Assembly: GCA_029257405.1 (NCBI GenBank)
Contig: JARIBO010000055.1
Span: 124,001 to 188,000 of the forward strand
Source: Caryophanales bacterium
GTDB taxonomy: Bacteria > Bacillota > Bacilli > Bacillales > Amphibacillaceae
Length of the DNA: 64,000 bases
Direction: 5' to 3'
Under the pieces are notes generated by a model. The model had not been told where the DNA came from, did no database searches, and saw nothing but the letters and a program-made list of their open reading frames with translations. The translations under genes and the position numbers were made by a program. Of the stretch, positions 17,835 through 29,145 are shown piece by piece (position 1 is the stretch's first letter; every line of letters starts with the position of its first letter).

Positions 17835-18470
17835 TTACACCCCTACAATTTTAATTAAATCACTCATATCCTCTAACATATACGTTGGGTTATATTGTTG
17901 TAAGAAGCCTTTTCCTTTTGTACTCCAAGCTACTGCTGCTGTTTGAGCGCCTGCATCTCTACCTGATTCAATATCATGATAATTATCTCCAACCATAATC
18001 GTTGCTGCTGGTTTTGCATTTAATTCTTTCATTGCTAAAAAGACTGATTCTGGATGAGGTTTTGGATTTTTCACATCATCTATTGATATAATAGTATCAA
18101 AATATTGTGCTAATCCTGAAATTTCAAGTCCTAAATCTACACCTGGTCTCATTTTAGCTGATACAACACCTATTTTAATGTCCATTTCTAATAGAGCTTT
18201 AATTGTCTGTTCAACATTAGGAAAAGCTTTAATATAGGCTTCGTGATTTTTAAAATTATGTTCACGATATGTTTGGATCATTTCTTCAGCCAGATTACTA
18301 TTTAACTTTGTAAAAGTATCACGCAAAGGTGGCCCATTAAAATCTCTAATTTCTTTATTTGTAAATGTGTAACCAAATTTTTTAAATGTATGTTTAAACG
18401 ATTCATTAATTAATTCATTTGTATCTATAAGGGTCCCATCTAAATCAAATAATACTGTATTAATATTCAT
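17835..18470 (-). CDS. ppaX: pyrophosphatase PpaX
   Basis: 211-residue HAD hydrolase. DLDGTLIDTN is near residue 9, VSAKMR near 106, KPHPESVF near 139, and MVGDNYHDIESG near 163. PpaX hydrolyses the pyrophosphate released when HPrK dephosphorylates P-Ser-HPr. Its placement in the hprK operon and overlap of 11 bases with yvoD match B. subtilis. Confidence 0.93.
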   Translation of the reverse strand: MNINTVLFDLDGTLIDTNELINESFKHTFKKFGYTFTNKEIRDFNGPPLRDTFTKLNSNLAEEMIQTYREHNFKNHEAYIKAFPNVEQTIKALLEMDIKIGVVSAKMRPGVDLGLEISGLAQYFDTIISIDDVKNPKPHPESVFLAMKELNAKPAATIMVGDNYHDIESGRDAGAQTAAVAWSTKGKGFLQQYNPTYMLEDMSDLIKIVGV

Positions 18471-19404
18471 TTTTTAATTCTCCCTCTCTACGCTTTTCTA
18501 CTCTGTTCCATACATATGATGCAAATAAAGTAAGAGCGACTGCAGTAGTAAATCTTATAACGAGTAATGGCCAAACCGGTATGCCCAGTGGAATAAATAC
18601 AACTGTATCTTCAATTACTGCGTGGCACGTTACTAAAAATATTAAAGCAAGCATCATATCTTTTTTAGATACACCATCTTCTTGAACTGCTTGGATCATT
18701 ACTCCAGCTCCAAAAGCAAGACCTATCGTTAGCCCTGTAACTAAAGTAAATGATGTATTTTCTTTCATTCCTAAAAATCTCGTAAACGGAGCAAATTTAT
18801 CAGAAATAACTGTTAGCCATCCTAAATCTCTTAAATACTGCATGATAATCATTAACGGAATAACAATAAATGAGAGTTGTAAAACGGCTAATGTAGCTGT
18901 TTTAAGTCCATGAATGATAATTGCTTGCCAAGACGTGAGTACAACCTCTGAACTAGAAATTAGACCATATTGAGCCATTTCAGACCCACCTGGCCATAGT
19001 AAATTAACCATAACTGCTGCAATTATAGCAAGGCTGATTCTTAAGGCAGTAATAAACCACCAATTCACACCAACTCTTGAGGCTAATGCAGACTCTATAA
19101 ATAAATTGTGAGAGAACGATAACATGATTGCCATAATAAATACTTCTTTTACCGTAAATTCAAAAGAAACAATCGCTCCAATTGCAGCGTATAAATTGAG
19201 TGCATTTCCTAACACAAGTGGCATAGCCGCTTCTCCAGGAAGACCAATTAATCCCATAAAAGGAGCAATTACTTTAATAAACCATGGTAAAATTTTCGTA
19301 TATTGAAGAATTGTCACAATAATTGTTACTGGAAAAACAATTTTACCTAAACTCCAAGTAACTTTTAATCCTTCTTTAACGCCTTTTTTTAAAATAGTAA
19401 ACAC
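18460..19404 (-). CDS. yvoD: membrane protein with nucleoside-recognition (Gate) domains, YvoD-like
   Basis: 314 residues with about eight hydrophobic segments. Two related Gate-type stretches are visible, one near PLVLGNALNLYAAIG and one near LVTGLTIGLAFGAGVMI. The conserved place between lgt and ppaX is as in B. subtilis yvoD. Function is unknown; transport of a nucleoside or other small solute is suggested by the domain name only. AAGGAG precedes the ATG. Confidence 0.83.
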   Translation of the reverse strand: MFTILKKGVKEGLKVTWSLGKIVFPVTIIVTILQYTKILPWFIKVIAPFMGLIGLPGEAAMPLVLGNALNLYAAIGAIVSFEFTVKEVFIMAIMLSFSHNLFIESALASRVGVNWWFITALRISLAIIAAVMVNLLWPGGSEMAQYGLISSSEVVLTSWQAIIIHGLKTATLAVLQLSFIVIPLMIIMQYLRDLGWLTVISDKFAPFTRFLGMKENTSFTLVTGLTIGLAFGAGVMIQAVQEDGVSKKDMMLALIFLVTCHAVIEDTVVFIPLGIPVWPLLVIRFTTAVALTLFASYVWNRVEKRREGELKNEY

Positions 19405-19422
19405 ATAACTGCTCCTTACATA

Positions 19423-20247
19423 TTATATTTTACTACCATCATATCGTACTGTTACTTTTCTCTTTTTAATTCTATAAATCATAACTACAATTGAACCGAC
19501 AATTAAAATAACTGAAAATAATTGTGCTTGTTTTAAACCTGCATTTATTAAACTATCTGTTCTCATACCTTCAATAAAGAATCTTCCTACTGAATACATA
19601 ATTAAGTAGTACATAAACATATGTCCACGAATCGGATTATATTTACGAATAAGTAATAATGCTGCAAAAACGGCTATATTCCATAGCGATTCATATAAGA
19701 ATGTTGGGTGATACATGATTCCTTCAATACACATTTGATTCATTATAAAGTCTGGTAAATATTGATGAAAACTTTCATAAGTATTTGTAGATATTGGACC
19801 ACCATGAGCCTCTTGGTTAATAAAATTACCCCAACGACCAATTGCTTGACCTAAAATTAAACTAGGTGCAATGATATCAGCAAGTTGCCAAAACGATTGT
19901 TTTTTTATACGTGCATATATAATTGCCGTTAAGACAGCACCTATTAAGGCACCATGAATAGCTATTCCGCCTTCCCATATTGCAAATACTTTCCAAAATG
20001 GTCCATTTGCGTAACGGTCCCATTCAAAGATGACATAATAAATACGCGCAAAAATAATAGCTATTGGCGCTGCAAAAACAATCAAATCTACAATTAAATC
20101 TTTATGTAATGTTAAACGTTCTGCTTCTTTTGTTGCTAAATATAAGCCTAAAAATAAGCCTGCGGCAATAATTACACCGTACCAATAGATTTGAATTGAT
20201 CCAATCTCTAAAAAAACTCGATTTAAAGCATCTGCTTCACATACCAT
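19423..20247 (-). CDS. lgt: prolipoprotein diacylglyceryl transferase
   Basis: 274-residue polytopic membrane enzyme that transfers diacylglycerol from phosphatidylglycerol to the lipobox cysteine. Signature residues are in [15 protein letters not shown] near 147-161, and HPTFLYES near 185. It serves the several lipoproteins of this window (Sco, YtkA, cytochrome c, PBP, TAXI protein). GGAGA lies 7 bases before the ATG. Confidence 0.97.
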   Translation of the reverse strand: MVCEADALNRVFLEIGSIQIYWYGVIIAAGLFLGLYLATKEAERLTLHKDLIVDLIVFAAPIAIIFARIYYVIFEWDRYANGPFWKVFAIWEGGIAIHGALIGAVLTAIIYARIKKQSFWQLADIIAPSLILGQAIGRWGNFINQEAHGGPISTNTYESFHQYLPDFIMNQMCIEGIMYHPTFLYESLWNIAVFAALLLIRKYNPIRGHMFMYYLIMYSVGRFFIEGMRTDSLINAGLKQAQLFSVILIVGSIVVMIYRIKKRKVTVRYDGSKI

Positions 20248-20258
20248 TTTAATATCTC

Positions 20259-21185
20259 CTAACTATCTTCTGTTTCAATAATTGTTGTTAATTTATCAGA
20301 AAAATCTGCTGCAGCATTAACTCCCATACGTTTTAACCTAAAATTCATTGCTGCTACTTCTATTATTACTGCTAAATTTCGTCCTGGGCGAACAGGTACG
20401 GTTGATTTTATTACATCGACATCCATAATTTTCATTGTTTCTTCTTCAATTCCTAAACGTTCATATTGTTTTTTATCATCCCATATTTCTAATTGAACAA
20501 TATATGAAATACGTTTGTAATTTTTAACAGCCCCAGCACCAAATAATGTCATGACATTTAAAATCCCTAATCCCCTAATTTCAAGTAAATGTTCAATTAA
20601 CGGTGGCGAACTTCCAATAAGCGTATCATAATCCTCTTGTCTAATTTCTACACTATCGTCAGCTACTAGCCGGTGCCCACGTTTTACAAGTTCAAGTGCT
20701 GCTTCACTTTTACCAACACCACTCTGTCCCATAATTAAAACACCTACGCCATAAATATCAACAAGTACACCATGAACGGCTGTTAATGGTGCAAATTTAG
20801 AACCTAAATAATTAGTAATTCTTACAATTACTCGTGTTGTTTTTCGAGGCGATGTAATAATTGGAACGGCTGCTTTGTTTCCTTCTTCTAAAATGACATC
20901 AGGAACTTCCATATTATTTGTGATAATTATACCAGGCGTAACATCTGTACACATTTTTTTCGCTCGATCTAATTGCTCTTCTTCATTTAAATTCAGAAAA
21001 TAAGCCATTTCAGTTTTACCTATAATTTGAATACGTTCTTCTTTATAGTATGCAAAATAACCAGTCATTTCAATTCCTGGTCTTGATATATCAGATGAAG
21101 TTAACTCGCGGTGAATACCATCTTCACCACCTACTAATTTTAAATTAAATAATTCTAATAAATCTTTTGTCCGGATAACTTTCAT
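20259..21185 (-). CDS. hprK: HPr kinase/phosphorylase
   Basis: 308 residues from the ATG at 21185 (GGAGGG upstream). The P-loop [10 protein letters not shown] is at residues 152-161, HRLVADD at 171-177, and the family signature EIRGLGILN near 210. It phosphorylates Ser46 of HPr and Crh at high fructose-1,6-bisphosphate and removes the phosphate otherwise, controlling CcpA-dependent catabolite repression. First gene of the hprK-lgt-yvoD-ppaX-yvoF operon. Confidence 0.96.
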   Translation of the reverse strand: MKVIRTKDLLELFNLKLVGGEDGIHRELTSSDISRPGIEMTGYFAYYKEERIQIIGKTEMAYFLNLNEEEQLDRAKKMCTDVTPGIIITNNMEVPDVILEEGNKAAVPIITSPRKTTRVIVRITNYLGSKFAPLTAVHGVLVDIYGVGVLIMGQSGVGKSEAALELVKRGHRLVADDSVEIRQEDYDTLIGSSPPLIEHLLEIRGLGILNVMTLFGAGAVKNYKRISYIVQLEIWDDKKQYERLGIEEETMKIMDVDVIKSTVPVRPGRNLAVIIEVAAMNFRLKRMGVNAAADFSDKLTTIIETEDS

Positions 21186-21203
21186 TATACAACCCTCCAT
21201 AAT

Positions 21204-21231
21204 ACGAATAAGTCTATTCGTTATTGTAGCA
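21204..21231 (-). promoter_or_regulatory. hprK promoter with inverted repeat at the transcript start
   Basis: On the minus strand the extended -10 TGCTACAAT (21223-21231) is followed at once by the 7-base inverted repeat ACGAATA-n4-TATTCGT (21204-21221). The repeat lies at the expected transcript start and ends about 10 bases upstream of the ribosome binding site, so it could be an operator or a 5' hairpin. Confidence 0.5.
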
Positions 21232-21274
21232 TATATAAGTTCAATTAGTGACATTATATGTTATCCATATAAAA

Positions 21275-21305
21275 AAGATCTAGAGATTTTTCCTCTAGAT
21301 CTTTA
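21275..21305 (-). terminator. intrinsic terminator after yvlD
   Basis: 12-base stem AAAGATCTAGAG / CTCTAGATCTTT with a 7-base loop and a T run on the minus exit, 5 bases after the yvlD stop. It separates the uvrBA-to-yvlD unit from hprK. Confidence 0.9.
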
Positions 21306-21310
21306 GTGAT

Positions 21311-21667
21311 TTATTTATTACTGACTAAACTACTTAAGATAGCGTTAATAAGTGAAATAATTATTGCAGCAATAATCGCAATACCAAAGTTATTAATTAC
21401 AAAATCAGCACTCATAACTGCTTGAGTAATCATTAAGGTAATTGCGTTAATTACAAATAAAAACAAACCAAGGGTTAATATCGTTGCTGGTAATGTAAAT
21501 ATTATAAGGATAGGTCTTACAAAAACATTCAATATAGATATGATAAAGCTTGCTAGTAAAGCAGTTCCAAAGTCAGCTATATAAAATGAAGTAAAAACTT
21601 GAGCTACTGCAATTAAAGCAATTGCATTAAAAAGTATCGACGTGAACCAACTAATTAAAAATCGCAT
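21311..21667 (-). CDS. yvlD: holin-4-superfamily-like membrane protein, YvlD-like
   Basis: 118 residues with four membrane helices of the Mycobacteriophage/phage holin 4_2 type found in bacterial YvlD proteins. It shares one base with the stop of the PspC-domain gene (TAATG). B. subtilis has the same yvlC-yvlD pair in an envelope-stress operon. No lysis role is implied. Confidence 0.82.
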   Translation of the reverse strand: MRFLISWFTSILFNAIALIAVAQVFTSFYIADFGTALLASFIISILNVFVRPILIIFTLPATILTLGLFLFVINAITLMITQAVMSADFVINNFGIAIIAAIIISLINAILSSLVSNK

Positions 21668-21861
21668 TAGCGCACATCAATTCTACTAGGTATAATTACC
21701 GCAGCAATAATATAAACGAAAATCATTGTACCTGCACTAAAGAATAGTGCTGTGACAAATAATAGTCGAATTAATGTTGAATCTATTTTAAAATATTCGC
21801 CTAGTCCACCGCACACACCTGATAACATTTTGTCTTCAACAGAACGATATAATTTTTTCAT
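21667..21861 (-). CDS. yvlC: PspC-domain protein, YvlC-like
   Basis: 64-residue PspC domain with the typical start KLYRSVEDKMLSGVCGGLGEY and the hydrophobic helix from about residue 34 to 56. PspC proteins take part in membrane-stress sensing. GGAGGG lies upstream; overlaps yvlD. Confidence 0.9.
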   Translation of the reverse strand: MKKLYRSVEDKMLSGVCGGLGEYFKIDSTLIRLLFVTALFFSAGTMIFVYIIAAVIIPSRIDVR

Positions 21862-21881
21862 TTTTAATTCCCTCCTGTTTA

Positions 21882-22559
21882 TTACTTATCTTTAAAATCC
21901 CAGATATAAAACTTCTCTTTACCTAGTCTTTCTTTGAAATCCTTTGTATAAGTTGTTTGAAATTCTTCATCTGCTTTCATTTGTTTTAACAAAGCTTCTG
22001 CTTGAGAGCGATGTTTTAAAATTGCATTTAATTTAAATTCAAAATTATTTTCTACATCAATAACAATATCTGGTTCCCCTAACTCTTCAACATAATTATT
22101 AGTAATTGCTGCAGCCCAAACCTCTGGACGTTTATCTGAATCCATCAGCCTAACTGCTTCGATTGTTGCTGCTCCTTGTGCGTTATGGTCAGGGTGAACA
22201 CCATGTCCTGGGTAATGAGTGACAACAAGTGATGGTTGTATTTCTTCTAAGACTGATTTTATATGTTCAGCCATTTTAGATTTATTTTCAAATTCCATCG
22301 ATTTATCTCGGTAACCTAATAACTGGTAATTAATTCCTAAATAATCACATGCTTCTTGTAATTCTTCTTTACGAATTTCTGCTAAACTTTCTCGCGTAGC
22401 TATTGGAGGTGTCCCCATACTACGTCCCATTTCTCCTAAAGTACCACAAAGATAAGTTACTGGTATATCATTTTCATTAGATTCATAAATAAGTCCTGCT
22501 GCACCAAATGATTCATCATCTGGATGCGGGTAAGATACTACTATATGTTTTTTCTCCAT
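21882..22559 (-). CDS. bshB2: bacillithiol biosynthesis deacetylase BshB2
   Basis: 225 residues from the ATG at 22559 (AAAGGTGAT upstream; the in-frame GTG 9 bases earlier is less likely). LmbE/PIG-L zinc deacetylase with SYPHPDDE near residues 9-16 and HPDHN near 117. It removes acetate from GlcNAc-malate in bacillithiol synthesis. It follows a DUF1806 gene as in B. subtilis yojF-yojG. Confidence 0.9.
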   Translation of the reverse strand: MEKKHIVVSYPHPDDESFGAAGLIYESNENDIPVTYLCGTLGEMGRSMGTPPIATRESLAEIRKEELQEACDYLGINYQLLGYRDKSMEFENKSKMAEHIKSVLEEIQPSLVVTHYPGHGVHPDHNAQGAATIEAVRLMDSDKRPEVWAAAITNNYVEELGEPDIVIDVENNFEFKLNAILKHRSQAEALLKQMKADEEFQTTYTKDFKERLGKEKFYIWDFKDK

Positions 22560-22586
22560 TAATATCACCTTTTCTATTAATTGCTT

Positions 22587-22937
22587 TTATTTAAATGGTT
22601 GTTCACTTAATTGTAATGCAACTGTTAGTCTACCATCTGCATCATGACCTGCTAGTAATAACTCTTCATCTTCTGTTAATTCATAATCAGATAAACCTTC
22701 TGCATACACCCAACCAGTCTCTAATTTTAAACCTACTCGAAATGCGCCTATTTCACCTTTTATATCTGCTTCAATAAATTTAACTTTAGCATTTCTTATA
22801 TACGCACCAACGTTTACGCCTTGATTACCAAAATGACTAGCATAAGCTCCGTTTGTGGTTTCAAGGTGGACAAAAATATCTTTATCCTTATAATTGGTTA
22901 ATAATTGTTTTACTTCTTTTCTTTCAATTGGTTTCAT
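22587..22937 (-). CDS. yojF: YojF family (DUF1806) protein
   Basis: 116 residues, wholly a DUF1806 domain (HLETTNGAYA, VGAYIRN, GWVYAEGL). In Bacillales it is found just upstream of bshB2, as here, with 28 bases between. Function unknown; linked to bacillithiol only by neighbourhood. Confidence 0.85.
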   Translation of the reverse strand: MKPIERKEVKQLLTNYKDKDIFVHLETTNGAYASHFGNQGVNVGAYIRNAKVKFIEADIKGEIGAFRVGLKLETGWVYAEGLSDYELTEDEELLLAGHDADGRLTVALQLSEQPFK

Positions 22938-22960
22938 CTTTAGAAATCTCCCTTATAAAA

Positions 22961-25825
22961 TTAATTAGTTATTTTATCTAACTTATTTGTCATTCTTTCT
23001 TGATCGCGTTCAATCATCGTTTTTAAATATTTTCCAGTATATGATTTCTCTATACGCGCTATTTCTTCTGGTGTACCAGTAGCAAGTACTTCACCACCTC
23101 CGTCGCCACCTTCTGGACCAAGATCAATAATATGATCTGACGTTTTAATGACATCTAAGTTGTGCTCAATAATAATAACTGTATCACCATTATCAACTAT
23201 TCTTTGTAAAACCATTAGTAATCTTTTTATATCATCTGTGTGTAAACCAGTTGTTGGTTCGTCTAAGATATAAACAGATTTTCCAGTCGAACGTTTGTGA
23301 AGTTCACTTGCTAATTTAACACGCTGTGCTTCACCACCAGATAAGGTTGTTGCTGGTTGACCTAATTTTATATAACCAAGCCCAACATCAGCAATCGTTT
23401 GTAATTTACGTCTAATTCTCGGTATGTTTTCGAAAAATTCTAACGCTTCTTCAATTCTCATGTCTAAAACATCCGCAATATTTTTTCCTTTGAACTGTAT
23501 TTCTAATGTTTCACGGTTATAACGTTTACCATGGCAAACTTCACATGGAACATAAACATCAGGTAAAAAGTGCATTTCTATTTTTAATATTCCGTCACCA
23601 CGACAAGCTTCACAACGTCCACCTTTAACGTTAAAACTAAATCTTCCTTTTTTATAACCACGAATTTTCGCTTCATTTGTCTCAGCAAATACATCTCTTA
23701 TATCATCAAATACACCCGTGTAAGTTGCTGGATTTGAACGAGGCGTTCTTCCAATTGGTGCTTGGTTAACATCAATAACCTTTTCCAAACCGTCCATTCC
23801 TGAAACAGCTTTATGAGCACCCGGACGATGTCTTCCTCGGTATAAATGTTTTGCTAAAGATTTATACAAAATCTCATTAACTAATGTACTTTTTCCTGAT
23901 CCAGAAACACCTGTTACAACTGTCATTAGACCTAAAGGAAATTTGACATTAATATTTTTTAAATTATTTTCAGTTGCCCCTTTAACTTCTATAAATCGGC
24001 CATCAGCAACACGTCTTTCTGTTGGAACTGGGATAAATTTAGTCCCGGTCAAATACTGACCTGTTAAAGATTTTTTACGACGCATTACTTGTTTTGGTGT
24101 ACCTTCTGCAACAATTTCTCCACCATGATCTCCTGCACCTGGACCTATATCAATTAACCAATCCGCTGCAAGCATAGTATCCTCATCATGCTCAACCACA
24201 ATCACTGTATTGCCTAAATTTCGCATATGTTTAAGTGTTTCAATTAAACGATTATTATCGCGTTGATGTAAACCGATTGAGGGTTCATCTAACACATAAA
24301 GTACTCCTGTTAACGCTGAACCAATCTGTGTGGCTAGCCTAATACGCTGTGCTTCACCACCTGAAAGTGTTCCTGAAGCGCGAGATAATGTTAAATACGT
24401 CAAACCTACATTAATTAAAAACATCAGACGATCATTTATTTCTTTTAAAATCATCGTCGCGATTTCTGTTTCTTTTTTTGTAAGCTCTAAATTATCGAAA
24501 AATTTTTTTGCTTCAACTATAGATAACTCGCTAAGTGCACTAATATGTTTACCATTTACGAGTACTGATAAAGCTTCATCTTTTAAACGATAACCATGAC
24601 ATGCTGGACAAGCACTTTCTGACATATATTCTTCTAATGTGTCCCGAATAAAATCTGAACTCGTTTCATGATAACGACGCTTAATATTATTAAGCACACC
24701 TTCAAACTTAATATCACTTGTATGTTCTCTACCAAAGTCATTCACATAATGGAAGTGAATTTTTTCATCACCACTACCATTTAAAATTTTATCTAATTCA
24801 CGTTTGGTTAATTTTTTAAATGGTTTATCCATATTGATTTTATAATGCTTACAAACTGTTTTTAATAATTGCGGATAGTATTGTGAACTAATTGGCTTCC
24901 ACGCTAAAATAGCATGTTCATTAAGTGATAAATTTCGGTCTGGAACTACTAAATCCAAATCAACTTCTAAATTGGTACCGAGACCATCACATGTTGGACA
25001 TGCTCCAAATGGACTATTAAATGAAAATAATCTTGGTTCGAGTTCATCGATTGAAAATCCACAAACAGGACAAGCATGATTTTCATTAAATAAAAGTTCA
25101 CTTTCTCCCATAAAATCAATAATAACTCGACCTTCACCAAGAGGTAATGCCGCTTCTAATGAATCTGCTAAACGGCTTTCTACTCCATCTTTTATAACAA
25201 TTCGATCGATTACAACTTCAATCGAATGTGCTTTGTTTTTATCTAAATTAAAGTCTTCAGATACATCATAAATTTCTCCATTTACTCTAACACGAACGTA
25301 ACCTTCTTTTTGTAGATCATTTAATAACTTAATGTGCTCGCCTTTTTTTCCTGAAATAACAGGAGCAAGAACTTGTATTCTTGTTTTTTCAGGGTATTCC
25401 ATTATTTTATCGACCATCTGTTGGACAGTCTGCGATGTAATTTCAATCCCATGTGTTGGACAAACAGGTCTACCAACACGTGCGTATAATAAACGCAAGT
25501 AATCTGACACTTCGGTTATGGTTCCAACTGTTGATCGTGGATTTTTACTTGTTGTTTTTTGATCAATTGAAATAGCTGGTGATAAACCGTCAATTGCATC
25601 GACATCTGGTTTATCCATTTGGCCTAAAAATTGTCTTGCATAAGATGATAGAGACTCAACATAACGTCTCTGGCCCTCTGCATAAATCGTATCAAAAGCA
25701 AGAGACGACTTTCCTGAACCTGAAAGACCAGTCACAACGACTAATTTATTTTTTGGTATTTTTATATTTATATTTTTTAGATTATGTGCTCTTGCACCTT
25801 GAATGACAATTGCTTTATTTGGCAT
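22961..25825 (-). CDS. uvrA: excinuclease ABC subunit A
   Basis: 954-residue tandem ABC ATPase that finds bulky DNA lesions. Two P-loops ([10 protein letters not shown] near 31-40 and [10 protein letters not shown] near 642-651), two LSGGEAQR signatures and zinc-finger cysteine pairs (CPVC near 255; CEAC and CEVC near 740-765) are visible. It follows uvrB by 18 bases in one operon. Confidence 0.98.
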   Translation of the reverse strand: MPNKAIVIQGARAHNLKNINIKIPKNKLVVVTGLSGSGKSSLAFDTIYAEGQRRYVESLSSYARQFLGQMDKPDVDAIDGLSPAISIDQKTTSKNPRSTVGTITEVSDYLRLLYARVGRPVCPTHGIEITSQTVQQMVDKIMEYPEKTRIQVLAPVISGKKGEHIKLLNDLQKEGYVRVRVNGEIYDVSEDFNLDKNKAHSIEVVIDRIVIKDGVESRLADSLEAALPLGEGRVIIDFMGESELLFNENHACPVCGFSIDELEPRLFSFNSPFGACPTCDGLGTNLEVDLDLVVPDRNLSLNEHAILAWKPISSQYYPQLLKTVCKHYKINMDKPFKKLTKRELDKILNGSGDEKIHFHYVNDFGREHTSDIKFEGVLNNIKRRYHETSSDFIRDTLEEYMSESACPACHGYRLKDEALSVLVNGKHISALSELSIVEAKKFFDNLELTKKETEIATMILKEINDRLMFLINVGLTYLTLSRASGTLSGGEAQRIRLATQIGSALTGVLYVLDEPSIGLHQRDNNRLIETLKHMRNLGNTVIVVEHDEDTMLAADWLIDIGPGAGDHGGEIVAEGTPKQVMRRKKSLTGQYLTGTKFIPVPTERRVADGRFIEVKGATENNLKNINVKFPLGLMTVVTGVSGSGKSTLVNEILYKSLAKHLYRGRHRPGAHKAVSGMDGLEKVIDVNQAPIGRTPRSNPATYTGVFDDIRDVFAETNEAKIRGYKKGRFSFNVKGGRCEACRGDGILKIEMHFLPDVYVPCEVCHGKRYNRETLEIQFKGKNIADVLDMRIEEALEFFENIPRIRRKLQTIADVGLGYIKLGQPATTLSGGEAQRVKLASELHKRSTGKSVYILDEPTTGLHTDDIKRLLMVLQRIVDNGDTVIIIEHNLDVIKTSDHIIDLGPEGGDGGGEVLATGTPEEIARIEKSYTGKYLKTMIERDQERMTNKLDKITN

Positions 25826-25843
25826 ATAAACATCTACCTTCCT

Positions 25844-27826
25844 TTAAATCGTTACTTTAAGTTCAAATATAATATCTCGTAATTCGGTTGCTCTTTCAAA
25901 ATCAAGTTCTTTTGCAGCTGCGCGCATTTCTTCTTCTAACTGCTCGATTGTTTCCATTTTTTCTGCTTTAGGTAATTTAGCTATTTCAGAAATTTTGTCC
26001 AACGTAGCTTCTTCATCATCTGAAGCTATTGTAGCTTGAATTAAACCACGCACTTCTTTTTTAATACTCGTAGGTGTTTCACCATGTTCAACATTATAAG
26101 CATGTTGAATACTACGACGTCGATTCGTTTCATCAATAGCAACTTGCATTGAATCTGTTACTTTGTCTGCATACATAATAACACGGCCTTGCTCATTACG
26201 CGCCGCACGACCCATCGTTTGGATAAGTGAACGTTCTGAGCGCAAGAAACCTTCTTTATCAGCATCTAGTATAGCTACAAGGGATACTTCTGGAATATCT
26301 AAGCCTTCTCTTAACAAGTTAATCCCAATTAAAACATCGTATTTCTTCAATCTTAAATCACGAATAATTTCAATTCTTTCTAATGTCTTAATTTCAGAAT
26401 GAAGATAAGCGACTTTTAAACCAAGTTCTTTAAAATAATCAGTCAAATCTTCTGACATGCGCTTAGTTAATGTTGTAATAAGCACCCGTTCATTTTTTAC
26501 AGAACGTTTATTTATTTCACCGATTAGATCATCTATTTGGCCTTCTATTGGTCTTATTTCGATTTCAGGGTCAAGTAACCAAGTTGGCCGAATAATTTGT
26601 TCTATCATGTCTGGTGTATGTTCTAGTTCATATGGACCTGGTGTAGCTGAAACGTAAATTAGTTGATCTGCTTTTTCTTCAAATTCCGTAAATTTTAAAG
26701 GACGGTTATCAAGTGCTGAAGGAAGTCTAAATCCATGATCAACTAACATTTTCTTTCGTGCTTGGTCCCCGTTATACATTCCGCGGATTTGAGGTAATGT
26801 AGCATGAGATTCATCTATAATAATTAAAAAGTCATCTGGAAAGAAATCAATTAATGTATACGGCGTTGCACCTGACTCACGTAATGTTAAATGTCTTGAA
26901 TAGTTTTCTATTCCTGAACAAAAGCCCATTTCGTTCATCATTTCTAAATCATACCTTGTTCTTTGTTCGATTCTTTGTGCTTCAAGTAATTTATTTTCTG
27001 CTTCTAATTCCTTTATTCGTTCTTCTAGTTCAGCTTCGATATTTTTTATTGCGATTTGCATTTTCTCTTCACTCGTTACGAAGTGAGATGCTGGAAAGAT
27101 TGCTACATGTTCACGGTCTCCTATAATTTCACCAGTTAAAACATCCACTTCTCTAATCCGATCAACTTCATCCCCAAAAAACTCGACACGTAAGCCGTGC
27201 TCTTCTCGAGATGCAGGTATAATTTCAACTGAATCGCCTCTTACTCTAAAAGAACCTCTTTTAAAATCAATATCATTTCTAGCATATTGAATATCTACTA
27301 ATCTTCTAAGCAAATCGTCTCTTTCTATTTCCATACCTGAACGAATTGATAACACATGTTCTTTATATTCTTCCGGATTACCTAAACCATATATACAAGA
27401 AACACTCGATACAATTAATACATCTTCTCTTTCGAATAAAGCCGATGTCGCTGAGTGACGTAGTTTATCTATCTCATCATTGATACTTGCATCTTTTTCA
27501 ATAAATGTATCTGTTGATGGCATATATGCTTCTGGCTGATAATAATCATAATAACTAACAAAATACTCTACAGCATTATTTGGAAAGAATTCTTTAAATT
27601 CACTATATAATTGTCCTGCTAATGTTTTATTATGAGCAATGACTAAAGTTGGCTTATTAATTTCATTAACTACATTTGACACTGTAAATGTTTTACCAGT
27701 ACCTGTAGCACCAAGTAAAGTCATATGACGTTCTTTATTATTTATTTTTTCCACTAATTTTTCAATTGCTTTTGGTTGATCACCACGTGGCTCAAATGAT
27801 GAATGTATTTCGAATGTATTTTCCAC
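25844..27826 (-). CDS. uvrB: excinuclease ABC subunit B
   Basis: 660-residue superfamily 2 helicase of nucleotide excision repair. The P-loop is GATGTGKTF near 39-47, the beta-hairpin region [10 protein letters not shown] near 93, DESHATL near 339, and QTMGRAARN near 540. A C-terminal UVR motif ([20 protein letters not shown]) binds UvrC. It heads the uvrBA operon, with a possible damage-response operator upstream. Confidence 0.98.
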   Translation of the reverse strand: MENTFEIHSSFEPRGDQPKAIEKLVEKINNKERHMTLLGATGTGKTFTVSNVVNEINKPTLVIAHNKTLAGQLYSEFKEFFPNNAVEYFVSYYDYYQPEAYMPSTDTFIEKDASINDEIDKLRHSATSALFEREDVLIVSSVSCIYGLGNPEEYKEHVLSIRSGMEIERDDLLRRLVDIQYARNDIDFKRGSFRVRGDSVEIIPASREEHGLRVEFFGDEVDRIREVDVLTGEIIGDREHVAIFPASHFVTSEEKMQIAIKNIEAELEERIKELEAENKLLEAQRIEQRTRYDLEMMNEMGFCSGIENYSRHLTLRESGATPYTLIDFFPDDFLIIIDESHATLPQIRGMYNGDQARKKMLVDHGFRLPSALDNRPLKFTEFEEKADQLIYVSATPGPYELEHTPDMIEQIIRPTWLLDPEIEIRPIEGQIDDLIGEINKRSVKNERVLITTLTKRMSEDLTDYFKELGLKVAYLHSEIKTLERIEIIRDLRLKKYDVLIGINLLREGLDIPEVSLVAILDADKEGFLRSERSLIQTMGRAARNEQGRVIMYADKVTDSMQVAIDETNRRRSIQHAYNVEHGETPTSIKKEVRGLIQATIASDDEEATLDKISEIAKLPKAEKMETIEQLEEEMRAAAKELDFERATELRDIIFELKVTI

Positions 27827-27863
27827 GTAAATCGACCTCCATTATCTTTTCTAATTCTTTATA

Positions 27864-27884
27864 TAACATGTGTTAATTATATCA
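27864..27884 (-). promoter_or_regulatory. uvrB promoter with a LexA-like dyad
   Basis: On the minus strand the extended -10 TGATATAAT (27876-27884) is directly followed by TAACACATGTTA (27864-27875), a dyad with arms TAACA / TGTTA. The Gram-positive LexA consensus is CGAAC-n4-GTTCG, so AAC-n4-GTT is kept and the outer bases differ. Promoter likely, LexA assignment tentative. Confidence 0.4.
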
Positions 27885-27923
27885 AACAACTAACAAACAC
27901 TCTATTTAAAAGTTTGCAATAAA

Positions 27924-27956
27924 AAAACTTTAACAGCTTACTACTGTTAAAGTTTT
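27924..27956 (-). terminator. intrinsic terminator after the minJ-like gene
   Basis: 13-base stem AAAACTTTAACAG / CTGTTAAAGTTTT with a 7-base loop and T on the minus exit. Its right arm overlaps the minJ stop codon. Confidence 0.88.
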
Positions 27957-29124
27957 ATTTATTATGAGGGATTCCTGGAAAGATAAGTCCTAAATTATGA
28001 TCTTCTTGTTCATAACGTGATCCTGATACAAATCTAACTTCTCCGTCTTTATTTAGAACGTTTAATCTAAATGAGGCACTTTTATGTTGTAATGCACGAT
28101 AAAAATCTTCTTTATTATTTATTTCTTCGTTATTTATTTTTACAATTGTTTCGCCAACATATAGATTCAACCGGTCAGCTGGAGATCCCGGGAGAATAGC
28201 TAGTATTCTTAATCCTTTATTTAACGGTCCGTAGTAGTTATTTTTCTTTTTACTATTCATTTTGTAATTAATTGAAATATATTCTTTACCTATCAAACCA
28301 ACAATAATTGCGATAAAAGATAATACTGGAATATATATACTCGCGACAGCAAGGATAGTTATAAATACTCCTAAGAATAATGTCTTTTTTGCTATTTTGT
28401 CTTTTGCATCATATAGATGTTCGCTTGTAATTTGATAATTAAATCCAATCACAAATGGAATTAATAATAAACTATATTGCGTTTCACCTATATTAAAATA
28501 AGGCCATAAATCAGAAATTAAACCTAATGTATCAGATGGTATGAATATAAATAAAGGAATCATCGTTGCTTTATTTACATCCAATCCTCCAACCCATACA
28601 CCCCGGTTACTTAATTTAAGATCAGGTGATATTTGATTTATTTTTAATCTTCTTATCAAAGTAGCTTCTACCATTAAAAATAATCCAAGTAATATAGATA
28701 ATTGTGTAAATTGAGTACTTGTTGGTAATATAATTGGCAGATTAAATTTACCTTCAAATATAGGTAAAAATAACATTATCACATACGTTAATCCTATCGT
28801 GTAAACTGCTGATAAATAATTAGTGTTAAATGTTAGACTAACTAATATCGTACTTATGGCAAGTATAAAAATAAGATCATAATTAAATACAAATCTCATT
28901 CCAATTGTCACAAATGACAAGACAAGCCCACTAAATAACGATATTAATATAGTACCTTTCCATTCTGCAAACATATTAAAAATTTTAATTCCAAATATTT
29001 CTCGTTCTCGTCTTATTCTTTTTAAACTCACAATAAATATGAATATGAAAAACCAATAAAACAAGGGATTATAAAAGATTTTAACAATTGATTTTACTAC
29101 CTCTATTAACCAAAATTCTATCAA
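27955..29124 (-). CDS. minJ: PDZ-domain division-site protein, MinJ-like
   Basis: 389 residues from a TTG at 29124 with AAGGTG 6 bases upstream; an in-frame GTG at 29139 is the alternative. About eight membrane helices fill the first 260 residues, followed by a PDZ domain (about 300-375: KGLRILAILPGSPADRLNLY, VGETIVKINNEEINN). Size, layout and position after ctpB match B. subtilis MinJ, which links DivIVA to MinCD. No MinCD or DivIVA is in the window, so the partner system is not shown. Confidence 0.8.
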   Translation of the reverse strand: MIEFWLIEVVKSIVKIFYNPLFYWFFIFIFIVSLKRIRREREIFGIKIFNMFAEWKGTILISLFSGLVLSFVTIGMRFVFNYDLIFILAISTILVSLTFNTNYLSAVYTIGLTYVIMLFLPIFEGKFNLPIILPTSTQFTQLSILLGLFLMVEATLIRRLKINQISPDLKLSNRGVWVGGLDVNKATMIPLFIFIPSDTLGLISDLWPYFNIGETQYSLLLIPFVIGFNYQITSEHLYDAKDKIAKKTLFLGVFITILAVASIYIPVLSFIAIIVGLIGKEYISINYKMNSKKKNNYYGPLNKGLRILAILPGSPADRLNLYVGETIVKINNEEINNKEDFYRALQHKSASFRLNVLNKDGEVRFVSGSRYEQEDHNLGLIFPGIPHNK

Positions 29125-29145
29125 GTAATTCACCTTCACTCATAC

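Noticed and set aside
21311..21667. Phage holin as evidence of a prophage.
   Set aside because: The holin-like fold is that of YvlD, paired with a PspC-domain gene as in B. subtilis; no other phage genes are present.
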